From the NCBI GenBank assembly GCA_024449915.1, contig JAMZAV010001470.1, positions 186,001-250,000 on the forward strand: a stretch of 64,000 nt of DNA, given 5' to 3'. The first letter of the stretch is position 1. Each line of letters begins with the position of its first letter. Shown here in pieces: positions 21,545 through 32,961 of this stretch. Made by a program: the position numbers and the translations under genes. Below the pieces are notes generated by a model. The model made no database searches, was not told the DNA's origin, and saw only the letters and a list, made by a program, of their open reading frames with translations. This DNA comes from Sweltsa coloradensis (lineage: Eukaryota > Arthropoda > Insecta > Plecoptera > Chloroperlidae).

Positions 21545-23280
21545 GGATGAGCGAAGCGAAGACTTCAATTTCACTGACTCCTCAAAAAATTTAGCTCCAA
21601 TGTTTGTTTTTTGTTTTTTTTCTCTCTGTCTGCTTGTTTGCGCTCTACCGGGCAAACGGCATATGCGATCTTGATGAAAATTGGAGGGGACCTTTGAAAT
21701 CTCCGAACTTAGACCTGCCACGTTTTTGGGTACAATTGAAGAAATATTTCTCATGAATATCGTACTTTTACGATTTTTTAAAATTTTTAATGCTATATTT
21801 TCGTGATATTTGGGCCGATTCTGACCAAATGGGTGGGGCTACAACGTTCATATTTCACATGGACATTAAGGTAATGGTGATGTATTGCTAGAGCCCCGTA
21901 AAATTCGCGATCGCGAAATCACATGTATTTTTACCAACTATGCATTTTTCATCAAATGTCGACGTTTCATTACGAGAAGAGTCTAAAAACATAAAAATTA
22001 AAACGCGAAATTCGCGAAATCGGCATTATAACCCCGCAAATCGCGAAATCCTTGTTTTTTCGCGAAATAACCACGAATTCTAGATAAATTGTTGTCTTCA
22101 CGTCGAAAAATGAGAATTTTTAAAAAATAGTCCACTCTGAAGTCGGGTTTATGCTTAAACTTTAAAATTAAAATTAATATATTTTATAAAAATCAAATTA
22201 ATTTTGTCAATTTTATAATTTCCATAAAACGGAGCCAAGTAAATTTATTTAGCTAACATGTTTTACGCGCATGCGAGCGCACGTAGCCTAGGCTTAGGCT
22301 AGGGGTGGGCGAACGTTCGAAAACTGGAGCCCGAGTCGAGCTATTTTTTAAGTTCGGCTCGGCTCTGGCTCGACTTTTTAGGCTCGAGTTCGGTTTTTAT
22401 CAAATCTTCGAACTTTGAACGAACTTCGTCTTAAAATTACGCCAAAAACATGCCAAAAACTGATTTTACACATCGTACGCGTATAAAACAACAAAACAGC
22501 GATCGCCATACTGGATATTTCTAACAGCTGATTTTCCAAGCTCCAGCGCCTTGAAAAGTTCTCGTTTTGTCACGCCATGACGTCACGACGAAGCTATCTG
22601 TTAGAAGGCGGTGCGCATCTGTGATTGGCTCGATCGTCACAATTCACACTCGTCGTGCAGGGTCGGCAACATAACAAACACAAACTAGAAATTTTGCTTC
22701 TTGATCTACGAAGTACCAACAATTGAAACTTAACGGCGGAAATTTGAAAATACGCAAAATTTGAAAAAATAGTTTGAAATAATTGAATTTTTTATGACGA
22801 AATGGAGCCTTTATTTTGAGTTTTTATATTTAAATTAAAGATTTTTTATAACTTTAAAAAAATTATTTATGTCTATTCATTACAGAATAATAACTGCACA
22901 TTTGCTGCACTCCAAACTGAATGACTTGGTTAACAAGCTTTTTTTTTTATTATAATTATAATTGACAGTGTATCGTATACAGCTGAAAATAATAACACCG
23001 CTTTAACACCGAAATCTAGTATTTTTAAAACGAATTTTGGAAAAAAATAAAACCACTTTCACGGGGCTCTATGTATTGCCTTTTGAAAGAAAGAAAAAGC
23101 TGAAAAAGTTCGGCAGAATTCATAGACATAAAGGTTTTAATATGAGTTTCATGAAGTGTATAATAACAGTTAACAAGTAACCATAGAAAATTGACAACAA
23201 TCGCCTACAATGCGTTCAAAAAGCACTTGCAAAAGTAAAGAGATCCCACGCAAACTTAAAACTTCAAAAAGCTAGCTAGC
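21545..23280 (+). repeat. Helitron-like repeat, subfamily B, split by a hAT MITE
   Basis: Starts GGATGAGCGAAGCGAAGACT, continues with TCTACCGGGCAAACGGCATA and TGGGTGGGGCTACAACGTTC, is interrupted at 21889-23071, and resumes with the body text AAAGAAAAAGCTGAAAAAG to AAAAGCTAGC at about 23280. The usual 3' end (CAACGCG...CCTAGT) is lost. Confidence 0.75.
21889..23071. mobile_element. hAT-type non-autonomous element, 1,183 bp
   Basis: The termini TAGAGCCCCGT and its complement ACGGGGCTCTA enclose the element. A perfect 8-bp duplication TGTATTGC lies at 21881-21888 and 23072-23079. The flanking subfamily B repeat is continuous once the insert is removed, as undisturbed copies at 28150 and 30530 show. 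The interior is AT-rich, with TTCGCGATCGCGAAAT-type inverted segments near the left end and no coding region. Confidence 0.88.
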
Positions 23281-24220
23281 TAGGCGAGTGCTGTACCCAC
23301 TATTGGTGTGGCACGGAGGGGGGAGTGCAGGGTTGGCAAAAACCCATGTTTTTTTTTTCTAACTCTCCAGTGGTTTTTTTTTTCTGATTGAAGACTAAAC
23401 ATATTTTAACCATTTGCTAGTAAATTTATGCATGACCTGTTGTGTCCTGAGCTGATTTTCAAGATTACAAAATTTTAATATTTTTACTATAGATGAACCG
23501 ACTGGCTTAATCCCTTGGCCCAAACGGACTAGTCTACTGCCACAGTTCAGCGCGTGAGATTAGGGGTGGAGGGCAGTTAGCGTATAAGGGCCTATATGCA
23601 CTTCTAGCGCTAGAAATTTGTCGTATAGGCCCTACACACTGGTTTTGCTTGTGATATGAGTGATACGCAGGGGCAGCTCGTAAGTTATCATTGTGGGGGT
23701 GCACACAATTTTAAAGTCTTATTCTGTGGGAAACAAAGGGGTCTGGGGCACAGCCCCAGCCGCCCAAGGCAAAATTAAAAAAAAAAAAACGGGGAGTAAA
23801 CGTGTCCGTGAAGTTCACTATTGTATAGTAGTACTTGAAAAAATAGAACCGTTTTGAAGAGTCGGAACCGGATCTCTATAGAACCGGTTTCCGGGTATCC
23901 GATGTCATCACTAAAGCAATATATTACTTTGGTTGGGCTTAGCAAACACTACTACAAGTAGTGTGTATATCTGGGAACAGTTTCTCTAGCTGTGTGAGTA
24001 GTTAGTAGTTCGTATTTAGTATGTGAGAATATGCCTAGGATACATTTAATAATGATTACATTTGAAATTTACTAAGTGGCCTGTAGCCATTATGTGAAGC
24101 CATTTGTCAATAGTATTTATATCCTAATCTTTAAAGTTTTGGGTGCCCCACTTAAGGGTGCGGCCATTACTCGGTTTTAATCTATAAGCGAGTCAATAAA
24201 GTATGTGTATTTTTTTATAG
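23281..24220 (+). other. Intron sequence upstream of the zinc-finger exon
   Basis: No gene seen. Isolated hAT-like starts (CAGGGTTGGCAAAAACCC at 23322, CAGGGGCAGCTCGTAAG at 23669) have no visible partner ends. The stretch ends in the acceptor TATTTTTTTATAG at 24220. Confidence 0.5.
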
Positions 24221-26022
24221 ATAAATTGCTGTTGCCATCCGGTCACAGCCTTCATTCTGGGCATCAATCTGAAGAACTAACTTTCAATACAAGTAACTCT
24301 TCAAAGCCTGGTGGTAGTTCCCGCGAGAAGCTGCACTTGGGCCCCCCCTCCTCGGTAAAGCCGCGTGAGGAGAGCTTCACCGATCCTCCTAGTTCTGCAA
24401 GACGCGAGGAACAACACAGCAAGTTATTTAGATGTAAGATTTGTGATGAGTCATTCAGTGACCGCAGTCTCCTACTGACGCACAAGAGATCACATGAAGA
24501 AGATTCTGAATATGGTTGTGATGCATGTGGAGCAAGGTTTCCCACGAAGAATCGTCTAATCGTTCACATCAGGTCGCACACACATAACAAACTCTATGCC
24601 AGTGATGTAGGCCTATGCAAAGCCAGGTATTCTGATAGATCTAGCCTTTATTCCGCACATATATCTGAAGCATCAACAAAGGATTGTTCTGGAGAACTAA
24701 CTTTCAATTCAAGTAACTCTTCAAACCCCGCTGGAGGTTCCCGCGTGAAGCAGCACTTGCGCCCCCCCTCCTCTGTAAAGCCGCGTGAGGAGAGCTTCAC
24801 CGATCCTCCTAGTCCTGCAAAACGCGAGGAACAACACAGCAAGTTATTTAGATGTAAGATTTGTGATGAGTCATTCAGTGACCGCAGTCTCCTACTGACG
24901 CACAAGAGATCACATGAAGAAGATTCTGAATATGGTTGTGATGCATGTGGAGCAAAGTTTCCCACGAAGAATCGTCTAATCGTTCACATCAGGTCGCACA
25001 CACATAACAAACTCTATGCCAGTGATGTAGGCCTATGCAAAGCCAGGTATTCTGATAGATCTAGCCTTTATTCCGCACATATATCTGAAGCATCAACAAA
25101 GGATTGTTCTGGAGAACTAACTTTCAATTCAAGTAACTCTTCAAACCCTGGTGGTAGTTCCCGCGAGAAGCAGCACTTGGGCCCCCCCTCCTCGGTAAAG
25201 CCGCGTGAGGAGAGCTTCACCGATCCTCCTAGTCTTGCAAGACGCGAGAAACAACACAGCAAGTTATTTAGATGTAAGATTTGTGATGAGTCATTCAGTG
25301 ACCGCAGTCTCCTACTGACGCACAAGAGATCACATGAAGAAGATTCTGAATATGGTTGTGATGCATGTGGAGCAAGGTTTCCCACGAAGAATCGTCTAAT
25401 CATTCACATCAGGTCGCACACACAAAAGAAACTCTATGCCAGTGATGTAGGCCTTTGTAAAGCCAGGTATTCTGATGGATCTAGCCTTCTCACACACAAG
25501 AAAAAACACATGGGCGGCAAACAAAATTCTTGTGGTTTATGTAAAAAAAAGTTCTTTGATATCTATAGCCTTACCAGACACAAGAGAACACACACGGGCG
25601 AGAAGCCCTTCTCGTGTTCTGTATGTAAAAGAAAGTTTTCTATGAGCAGTAACCTTAACACACACATGAGAACACACACGGGCGAGAAACCCTTTACGTG
25701 TTCAGTATGTAAAAGAAAGTTTTCTCAGAGCAGTCACCTTACCATACACATGAGAACACACACGGGCGAGAAGCCCTACTCGTGTTCTGTATGTAAAAGA
25801 AAGTTTTCTACGAGCGGTAACCTTAACATACACAAGGGAACACACATGGGCAAGAAGCCATTCTCTTGCCCTGTATGTGGAAAAACGTTTTCTCGCAGCA
25901 ATAACCTTACCACACACAAGAGAACACACACAGGCGAGAAGCCATTTTCTTGCAATGTATGTAAAAGAAAGTTTTCTAAGAACATAAACCTTACCGCACA
26001 CAAGAGAACACACGATGGCTAA
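24221..26022 (+). CDS. C2H2 zinc-finger protein, last exon with 12 fingers
   Basis: The exon follows acceptor ...TTTTTTTATAG in phase 1, matching exon C. The four joined exons give 764 residues plus stop, and the reading frame extends upstream through the acceptor to an incidental ATG at 24205. The product is probably a nuclear sequence-specific DNA-binding protein. Three units of exactly 420 bp (24274, 24694, 25114) each hold two fingers (CKICDESFSDRSLLLTHKRSH and CDACGARFPTKNRLIVHIRSH) with a Ser/Pro-rich spacer, plus a degenerate third finger (VGLCKARYSD) lacking the first Cys. Then come six classic fingers: CGLCKKKF..., and five of the CxVCxxxFS type joined by HTGEKP or near-HTGEKP linkers. 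Helix contact triplets of the repeated fingers are identical between units. It ends THDG-stop; the polyadenylation signal is 38 bp further on. Weaker point: whether the upstream exons truly belong to it. Confidence 0.85.
24274..25480 (+). repeat. Three in-frame 420-bp coding units, nearly identical
   Basis: Units start at 24274, 24694 and 25114 with GAACTAACTTTCAAT. The second and third are full repeats of the first apart from scattered substitutions; the third diverges after about 25475. The length is a multiple of three, so the frame is kept. Each unit encodes 140 residues with two intact fingers and one decayed one. The high identity implies recent unequal exchange or a recent double duplication, or an assembly artefact if read depth does not support it. 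Confidence 0.95.
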
Positions 26023-26059
26023 CAGCCATTTTGTTTTTAAGTGTTGTTGATATATTAAT

Positions 26060-26065
26060 AATAAA
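26060..26065 (+). promoter_or_regulatory. Polyadenylation signal of the zinc-finger gene
   Basis: AATAAA 38 bp downstream of the zinc-finger stop codon, followed by an AT-rich stretch. The position is right for a 3' end signal. Confidence 0.6.
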
Positions 26066-26802
26066 ATAATATAAGACATCTATTCCAACGTGCGCCGGGT
26101 CGGGGGGTGACGAGTCACCTTTCATATGATGCTTTATTTAACCAAAGAGAAGTAACTCAGTGCCATCTTGGCATCCATAAAGTCTTACCTTGTTTGACTA
26201 AACACTGCTGCACAACTGGCTACATTGTATGAATAGTACAGAGACTAGGCCTTTGTTACGGAAATCAAAGCAATTTTAATCACATCGTTCCAAAGGCATT
26301 GGTTGTAGTCCCCAGATTTCACAAGATCTTTGGCTAGAAGCAGGTGCAGTTATTGACTGTGCTTATCAGACCCTCGCTGGTAGTGATTTAATTCAAAGAA
26401 ATTACATCAAGCATGCCTTAAAGGCCTGTGTGTCACTTGTTTTTGTTAGTACGAGCATATTATGTTGTCTGTTGCACGTCGAGCTCCCTCTTAATTGATA
26501 AGCATTAATCTCTATAGTTTAACTAGTGACTTACAATACTGTGACAGGTTTAATTAAGTGATGATTTCGACTTCGTCAAACTTTGATATTCTCGCTTTGC
26601 GCCTTGGAAGTTTCATCTCTGCGGCTTATGTTTTCCTCGAGTCCCTCACTCTATTAAGTCCCGTCACTTCACCATATTGCGTTTCCCGCAGAGTTGCAGC
26701 CACTGACCTCTATATACGTACTTGGATTGATGATGCATACCTGGCAAATGTTGAGATGTGAAGTTGGCGTCCAACGTCGTTAATCAGCGGCAGATTCAAA
26801 TT

Positions 26803-27408
26803 GGATGAGCGTAGCGAGCGAAGCGAAGATTCCATTTCACTACACTGGAGAAAAAAATCCAAAATGTTTTTTTTTTTCTTTCTTTCTTTTTTTTTTGTAT
26901 TTTTGTGTGTTTGTTAACACGATTCCGGCTAAACCGATACTCCGATTGCGATGAAATTTTATGGAGGCCTTCGAAATCTCTGAACTTAGAACTGCCACGT
27001 TTCTGAGCGCAATCGGGAAATTTTTTCTTATAAAAAACGCAATTTTACGATTTTTTTCGATTTTTTAAAAATTTCTTCGACTTATAACACCTACACGCTT
27101 TATCCGATTGTAATGATTTTTTCACAGAACCTTAATTTTATGAATTTAGATATTCGTGTGAAATTTGAGCGTAATCGAAAAATTATTTCTCATGAAAATT
27201 GCAATTTTACGATTTTTTATTTTTTTTAAATTACGATTTATTAAAAAAATTAAGTTAATTTTTTATTTTATTTAATTTAATTTAAAAAAAATTTCGACTT
27301 AGCAATAATTTTTTCACAGAACAACAGAAAATCCGCGTTACACATGGCAGCTCAATGCACCAATTACGCTCATCCAACAACGCGGCGGGACTTAAGCGTT
27401 TTCCTAGT
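26803..27408 (+). repeat. Helitron-like repeat, subfamily A, full length
   Basis: Begins GGATGAGCGTAGCGAGCGAA, then CATTTCACTACACTGGAG, GTTAACACGATTCCGGCTAA and several copies of a module GAGCG(C/T)AATCGAAAAATTAT. It ends CGCTCATCCAACAACGCGGC ... GCGTTTTCCTAGT. The 5' GGATGAGCG is inverted near the 3' end (CGCTCATCC), a subterminal inverted repeat. AACGC...GCGTT just before CCTAG can form a hairpin. No coding region. Confidence 0.8.
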
Positions 27409-27728
27409 AACTAAACATAATAGATTCGTTTATCTGTGTCACTGGCCTATGTTTATCAGTTTATTTAGTGTAACACTGCAGGAAACACTATTCCTAGGCA
27501 TCCTGACGTGAGTGACTGTGATATTAGTCCACTTCTTCAACAAATACTTTCTAGTTGTAGTCGCTAACCAAATCTTAATTTGACGTAGACAAATATATAA
27601 TAATATGTTTTAGTTATTTTATTAGTGTATATACCTGTAGTAAATAGGGTAGTTCGTTAATATGATCTTTGAAGTGTTAATTGATTAGAATCTATGCATT
27701 AACTCAAGTGTAAAACATCTACTTGCTA

Positions 27729-28489
27729 AGCGTAAAATTATTTCTCTTGAAAATCGCAATTTTACGATTTTTTTTTAGTTTTTCTTGTTTGTTTTTGTTT
27801 GCATTTTTGTGTGTTTGTTAACACGATTCCGGCTAAACCGATACTCCAATTGCGATGAAATTTTCTGGAGACCTTTGAAATCTTTGAACTTAGAACTGCC
27901 ACCTTTTTGAGCGCAATCGAAAAATTATTTCTTATGAAAATCGCAATTTTACGATTTTTTTTCGTTTTTCTTGTTTTTTCTGTTTGTATTTTTGTGTGTT
28001 TGTTAACACGATTCCGGCTAAACCGATACTCCAATTGCGATGAAATTTTCTGGAGACCTTCGAAATCTTTAAACTTAGACCTGGCACGTTTTTGGGTACA
28101 ATCGAAGAAATATTTCTCATGAATATCGTACTTTCACAATTTTTTACGATTTTAAGTGCGATATTTTCGTGACATTTGGGCCGATTCTGACCAAACGGGT
28201 GGGGCTACAACGTTCATATTTCACATGGACATTAAGGTAATGGTGATATACCTATTGCTTTTTGAAAGAAAAAGTTGAAAAAGTTAGCCAGAATCCATAG
28301 AAATAAAGGTTTTAATATGAGTTTTTTTGAGGTTTATAATAACAATTAACAAGTAACAATAGAAACTTGACAACAATCACCTACAATGCATTCAAAAAGC
28401 ACTTGCAAAGGAAAAGTGGTCCTACAAAAACTAAAAACTTACAAAAACGCTCATCCATCAACGCGGCGGGACTAAAGCGTTTTCCTAGT
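27729..28489 (+). repeat. Helitron-like chimeric A/B copy with duplicated 5' module
   Basis: The segment from GCAATTTTACGATTTTT through GTTAACACGATTCCGGC is present twice (about 27760-27955 and 27955-28080, period near 190). It then changes to subfamily B text (TTTTTGGGTACAATCGAAG, GGTGGGGCTACAACGTTC) and ends with CATCAACGCGGCGGGACTAA...TTCCTAGT at 28489. TACCTA at 28249-28254 replaces the TA of sister copies. Confidence 0.72.
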
Positions 28490-29327
28490 TTAGTTCCTTA
28501 CGACAATTTGATGTCTAAAAAGATAGAACGATTTTTGTTGATAAATAATACAAAACCAAATTTATTACTATCTTACTTCTTAAGTTTTGTAGTTTTGTTA
28601 TTGTTGAAATACCTTTGTTTAGTTATTTTCTTCGAGCTATGGTTCCGTCGAGTCGAAGAACTAATCTCGTGTACAATGGACAGTGTCATTAGAATTACTG
28701 TAATCCAAAAAACTGTCTGTTTGTACCAAAATGAAGAAAAAATAGGATGTTGGCAAATTTTACAGCACTTAATGAAAATTTACCAAATATGTTAATATTG
28801 TTTTCTTGTTCTTTTCAATAAACGAAATACTTTGATACATTAGTAATCTTAATTCGTACTTTACGAAAGTTTAAGAGTGAACTACTGGCACGATATTTTG
28901 CCAAACGATGTGAGCTGTTTGGGTATGCAAACAGCCTTACATAATATTGTAGTTCACTAGCGAACACCACACCAGTTATTGTTAGACTTGGTGGATTCGC
29001 CCTATAAGAAAGTGCTGGCTACCATCCTGTTTAAAACACATCTAAGTATGGGTAAACTTACTATTGAACGAGAACAAACTCAATTAGTTAATACATAATC
29101 GAAACATTGAAAGTGAAAGATGTTAAGAAAACTGTTTTTTTTGCAAGAGAATGAAACTTGCCTAATCAGTATGTCGCCACAATACGATAATTATACTAGA
29201 TCTGTCAACTGTAAATTGTGACAAACATTTTCTTTGAAATAAACATAAAATTACTACCTTCACCGATGCCAAGCATTGTGTTAATTTAATCCCATGTTGT
29301 TTGTTTAATGTTTTTATTAGGGTCAGG
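28490..29327. other. Non-coding stretch, nothing recognised
   Basis: AT-rich. No supported gene and no match to the repeat families of this window was noticed. Confidence 0.5.
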
Positions 29328-29601
29328 ACTGGACACCGATTATTCGATTCGACATTGATGTCGAAGCAAAATTGACTTTTGATTCGACATCGACAAATGT
29401 TTTTAGGGGAAAATCGTTTTGAAACTATGTAAAAACTATATATTTTACCTTTTGCAGTATTAATTACTTATTTTTACATTTAAAACAAAAGAGTTTTTTT
29501 AAATCAATAAATTTTGTTTTTAAAAATCCCTTAAAATAATTTTGATGTCAAAATTATTGGTTTGACATTGATTACGAATTTATAATTGAATCTGAACCCT
29601 A
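29328..29601. mobile_element. Short hAT-type MITE (274 bp)
   Basis: The termini TAGGGTCAG and, complemented, TAGGGTTCAG flank an AT-rich core holding repeated TTCGACATYGAT words. The flanks GTTTTTAT (29320-29327) and GTTTTTGT (29602-29609) match at 7 of 8 positions, as for an ageing 8-bp duplication. Confidence 0.68.
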
Positions 29602-29627
29602 GTTTTTGTGTTCTGAATGTTCTTTTT

Positions 29628-31130
29628 GGATGAGCGAAGCGAAAGATTCCATTTCACTACACTGGAGAAAAAAATCCGGAATGTTTTTTTTTTTTTTTTC
29701 TTTCTTTCTTTCTGTATTTTTGTCTGTTTGTTAACACGATTCCGGCTAAACCGATACTCTGATTGCGATGAAATTTTATGGAGACCTTCGAAATCTCTGA
29801 ACTTAGAACTGCCACGTTTTTGAGCGCAATCGGAAAATTATTTCTCATTAAAATCGCCATTTTACAAATTTTTTCAATTTTTAAAATATTTCTTCGACTT
29901 ATAACACCTACATGCTTAATTCGATTTTAATGATTTTTTCACAAAACCTTTATTTTATGAATTAAGATATTCGTGCGAAAAAATTTGAGCGCAATCGAAA
30001 AATTATTTCTCATGAAAATCGAAATTTTACATGTTTTTTCTTTTTTTAAACAAGTCTTTGACTTATAACACCTACATGCTTTATCCTATTGTAATGAATT
30101 TTTCACAGAACCTTAATTTTATGAATTAATATATTCTTGTAAAATTTGAGCGCAATCGAATAATTATTTCTTATGAAAATCGCAATTTTACGATTTTTTC
30201 CTTTTTTAAAATTACGATTCATAAAAAAAATTAAAAAATAAAGTCAATTTTTTATTTAATTTAATTTAATTGGATGAGCGAAGCGAAGACTTCAATTTCA
30301 CCGACCCCCCAAAAAATTTAGCTCGGGTGTTTTTTTTTTTTTTTTTTTTTTTTTTGTTTGTTTTTCCGTCTGTTTGTTTGCTCTCTACCGGGCAAACGGC
30401 ATATGCGATCTTGATGAAAATTTGACACGACCTTCGTTTTCTCTGAACTTAGACTTGCTACATTTTTGGGTACAATCGAAGAAATATTTCTCATGAATAT
30501 CGTACTTTTACGATTTTTTTCGATTTTTAGTGCGATATTTTCGTGCCATTTGAGCCAATTCTGACCAAACGGGTGGGGCTACAACGTTCATATTTCGCAT
30601 GGACATTAAGGTAATGGTGATGTATTGCTTTCTAAAAGAAAAAGTTGAAAAAGTTAGCCAGAATCGAGAGAAATAAAGCTTTTAATATACGTTTTTTGAC
30701 TTTTTGTGCAATATTTTCGTGCCATTTGGGCCAATTCTGACCAAACGGGTGGGGCTACAACGTTTATATTATACATGGACATTAAGGTTATGGTTATGTA
30801 GTACCTTTTGAAAGAAAAAGTGGAAAAATTTAGCCAGAATCCATAGAAATAAAGCTTTTAATACAAGTTTTTACGGTAAATAATACCAATTGACAAGAAA
30901 CAAAAGAAACTTGACAACATTCACCTTCGATGCGTAGGCAGCAAAACAAAGCACTTGCAAAAGTAAAGATATCCCACGCAAACTAAATCCTTTAAAAAGC
31001 TCATCCATCAACGCGGCGGGACTTTAGCGTTTTCCTAGTTTAAAAAAATTTAAAACCCATAACACATGGCAGCTCAATGCACCAATTACGCTCATCCAAC
31101 AACGCGGCGGGACTTAAGCGTTTTCCTAGT
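29628..31130 (+). repeat. Helitron-like subfamily A copy interrupted by a B copy
   Basis: The A copy starts at 29628, runs to 30270, and resumes at 31040 with AAAAAAATTTAAAACCCATA through GCAGCTCAATGCACCAATT to the 3' end CCTAGT at 31130. The sister copy at 26803-27408 shows that the two A parts are contiguous when the B copy is removed. Confidence 0.82.
30271..31039 (+). repeat. Helitron-like subfamily B copy nested in an A copy
   Basis: Starts GGATGAGCGAAGCGAAGACT and ends CATCAACGCGGCGGGACTTT...TTCCTAG. Compared with the empty site in sister copies (TTAATTTAATTTAAAAAAAA), the junction shows insertion into a T run with no duplication longer than TT. Its body segment GGGTGGGGCTACAACGTT is present twice (about 30568 and 30746). 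Confidence 0.8.
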
Positions 31131-31235
31131 TAACTTGTACAATTTCAGAATTCACAGGAAGAGAGTCTTCTTCGCTCACCAAGGAAGGTCTGCAGGGCGA
31201 TTCTCTAAGAGCTATGGAGCTATGGTGGCATTATT

Positions 31236-31988
31236 GGATGAGCGTAGTGAGCGAAGCGAAGATTCCATTTCACTACACTGGAGAAAAAAATCCGGAATAT
31301 TTTTTTTTCTTTTTGCATTTTTGTCTGTTTGTTAACACGATTCCGGCTAAACCGATACTCCAATTGCGATGAAATTTTATGGAGGCCTTCGAAATCTCTG
31401 AACTTAGAACTGCCAGTTTTTGAGCGCAATCAAAAATTATTTCTCATTAAAACGTAATTTTACGATTTTTTTCGATTTTTAAAAAATTTCTGCGACTTAT
31501 AACTCCTACATACTTTATCCGATTGTAATGATTTTTTCATAGAACCTTAATTTTACGAATTTAGGTATTCGTGTGAAATTTGAGCGCAATCGAAAAAATA
31601 TTTCTTATGAAAATCGCAATTTTACGATTTATTTTTATTTTTAAAACATTCTTCGACTTATAACACCTCATGCTTTATTCGATGGTGATGATTTTTTCAC
31701 CCTTAATTTTATGAATTAATATATTCGTGTAAAATTTGTGCGCAATCAAATAATTATTTCTTATGAAAATTTCAATATTACGATTTTTTCCTTTTTTAAA
31801 ATTACGATTAATTAAAAAATTAAAAATTTAAGCTAATTTTTTATTTAATTTAATTTAATTTAAAACAAATCTTTAAACTTCGTAATTATTTTTTCACAGA
31901 ACAACAGAAAATCCGCATAACACATGGCAGCTCAATGCACCAATTACGCTCATCCAACAACGCGGCAGGACTTAAGCGTTTTCCTAGT
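31236..31988 (+). repeat. Helitron-like repeat, subfamily A, full length
   Basis: Starts GGATGAGCGTAGTGAGCGAA, has the CTACACTGGAG and GATTCCGGCTAAACCGATAC boxes and three AATCGAA-type modules, and ends CGCTCATCCAACAACGCGGC...CCTAGT. Confidence 0.8.
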
Positions 31989-32185
31989 TTATCACATTTA
32001 ATGCGAACCTTAGGGCCTACAGAATCACCTTGCAGGTCTGGACAGGGCTGGTTTGTACTCACTTCAAAACTCATTCACTGAAAATCTAGTCTGCAAATAG
32101 GGAATTTATTTAAAGAATGATGGTGATGCAGATCTTTCGTAAATTTGCCTTCGAGGCTGCAATTAGGTTGCAATAGGCCTATGTT

Positions 32186-32838
32186 TCAATATGTGGTAAT
32201 TATATAGTATAGGCCTACAGTTTGCTGAGAAAGACGTCATACAATTATCTCACCTTGTTTATGTAGGTGTAATTAATATTTCTCAATTCATTTTCAGTTG
32301 GCGCATTGTAAACTTTCAACTGTAATTGATGTTATTCGCTAGAGACGTTAAAGGTTTTGTAGTTGACACCGGCATTGATAGTGGTGAAGCTCTATCTCTA
32401 CCGGTCGCTACGTACGTGCGCAGTCGTGGTTGAAATGTCGTATGTTGCTTCTGCAATGCGCTTGGTGAAACTAGTTCGGCTGTGTGGGGGGGGGGGGCGT
32501 CATCGTTTGTTGCTGTTTTAGTAACAAAAACAAACCTTCAAAACCTTTAACGTCGCGTTTTTAAACGAAAGTCCTTTCGTACGCAGCGGTAGTGATTGCG
32601 CTTTCCTAGACAGTGACACACTACGCCAACAAACATGGCGGTCTAGCCTACAAACGTACATAGTGACAGCACAATTTCCATTGGTAAAACGACGAAAAAC
32701 ATTACTAACAATAAAATGTTCGTAATGCGCCAACTGAAAATGAATTAAGAAACATAAATTACACCTACTTGAACAAGGTGAGGTAATTTTATGCCGTCTT
32801 TCTCGGCAAACTGTATACTGTATAATTACCCAATATGC
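32186..32838. mobile_element. DNA element with ~120-bp inverted termini
   Basis: The left arm (32186-32312) and right arm (32720-32838) are inverted copies: TTGGCGCAT, TGAAAATGAATT, AATTACACCTA, CAAGGTGAGATAAT-like and GTAATTATA segments appear in both, in mirrored order. The core of ~400 bp is non-coding and holds a G run. Family unknown; long inverted ends without coding potential recall a Mutator-like or fold-back derivative. The left arm has TAGGCCTA (32210-32217) where the right arm has a single TA. Confidence 0.7.
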
Positions 32839-32961
32839 TAATAAATAATCAATTTCTGTACCTATAACATTTAAATTTTCATTGGTAACAGAAATCTTTC
32901 TTAATCAATTTAATGAAAAAACAGTTATCATACTGTTTGTAGCCACAGCCTGTCTCGTAAA

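Noticed and set aside
24264..25403. Three minus-strand open frames of 93-111 codons
   Set aside because: They are antisense shadows of the repeated zinc-finger coding units and simply recur with the 420-bp period.
28367..28795. 142-codon open frame starting MTTITYNAFKKHLQ
   Set aside because: Its first half is Helitron-like subfamily B sequence including the terminal CCTAGT. The rest has no domain and no splice context.
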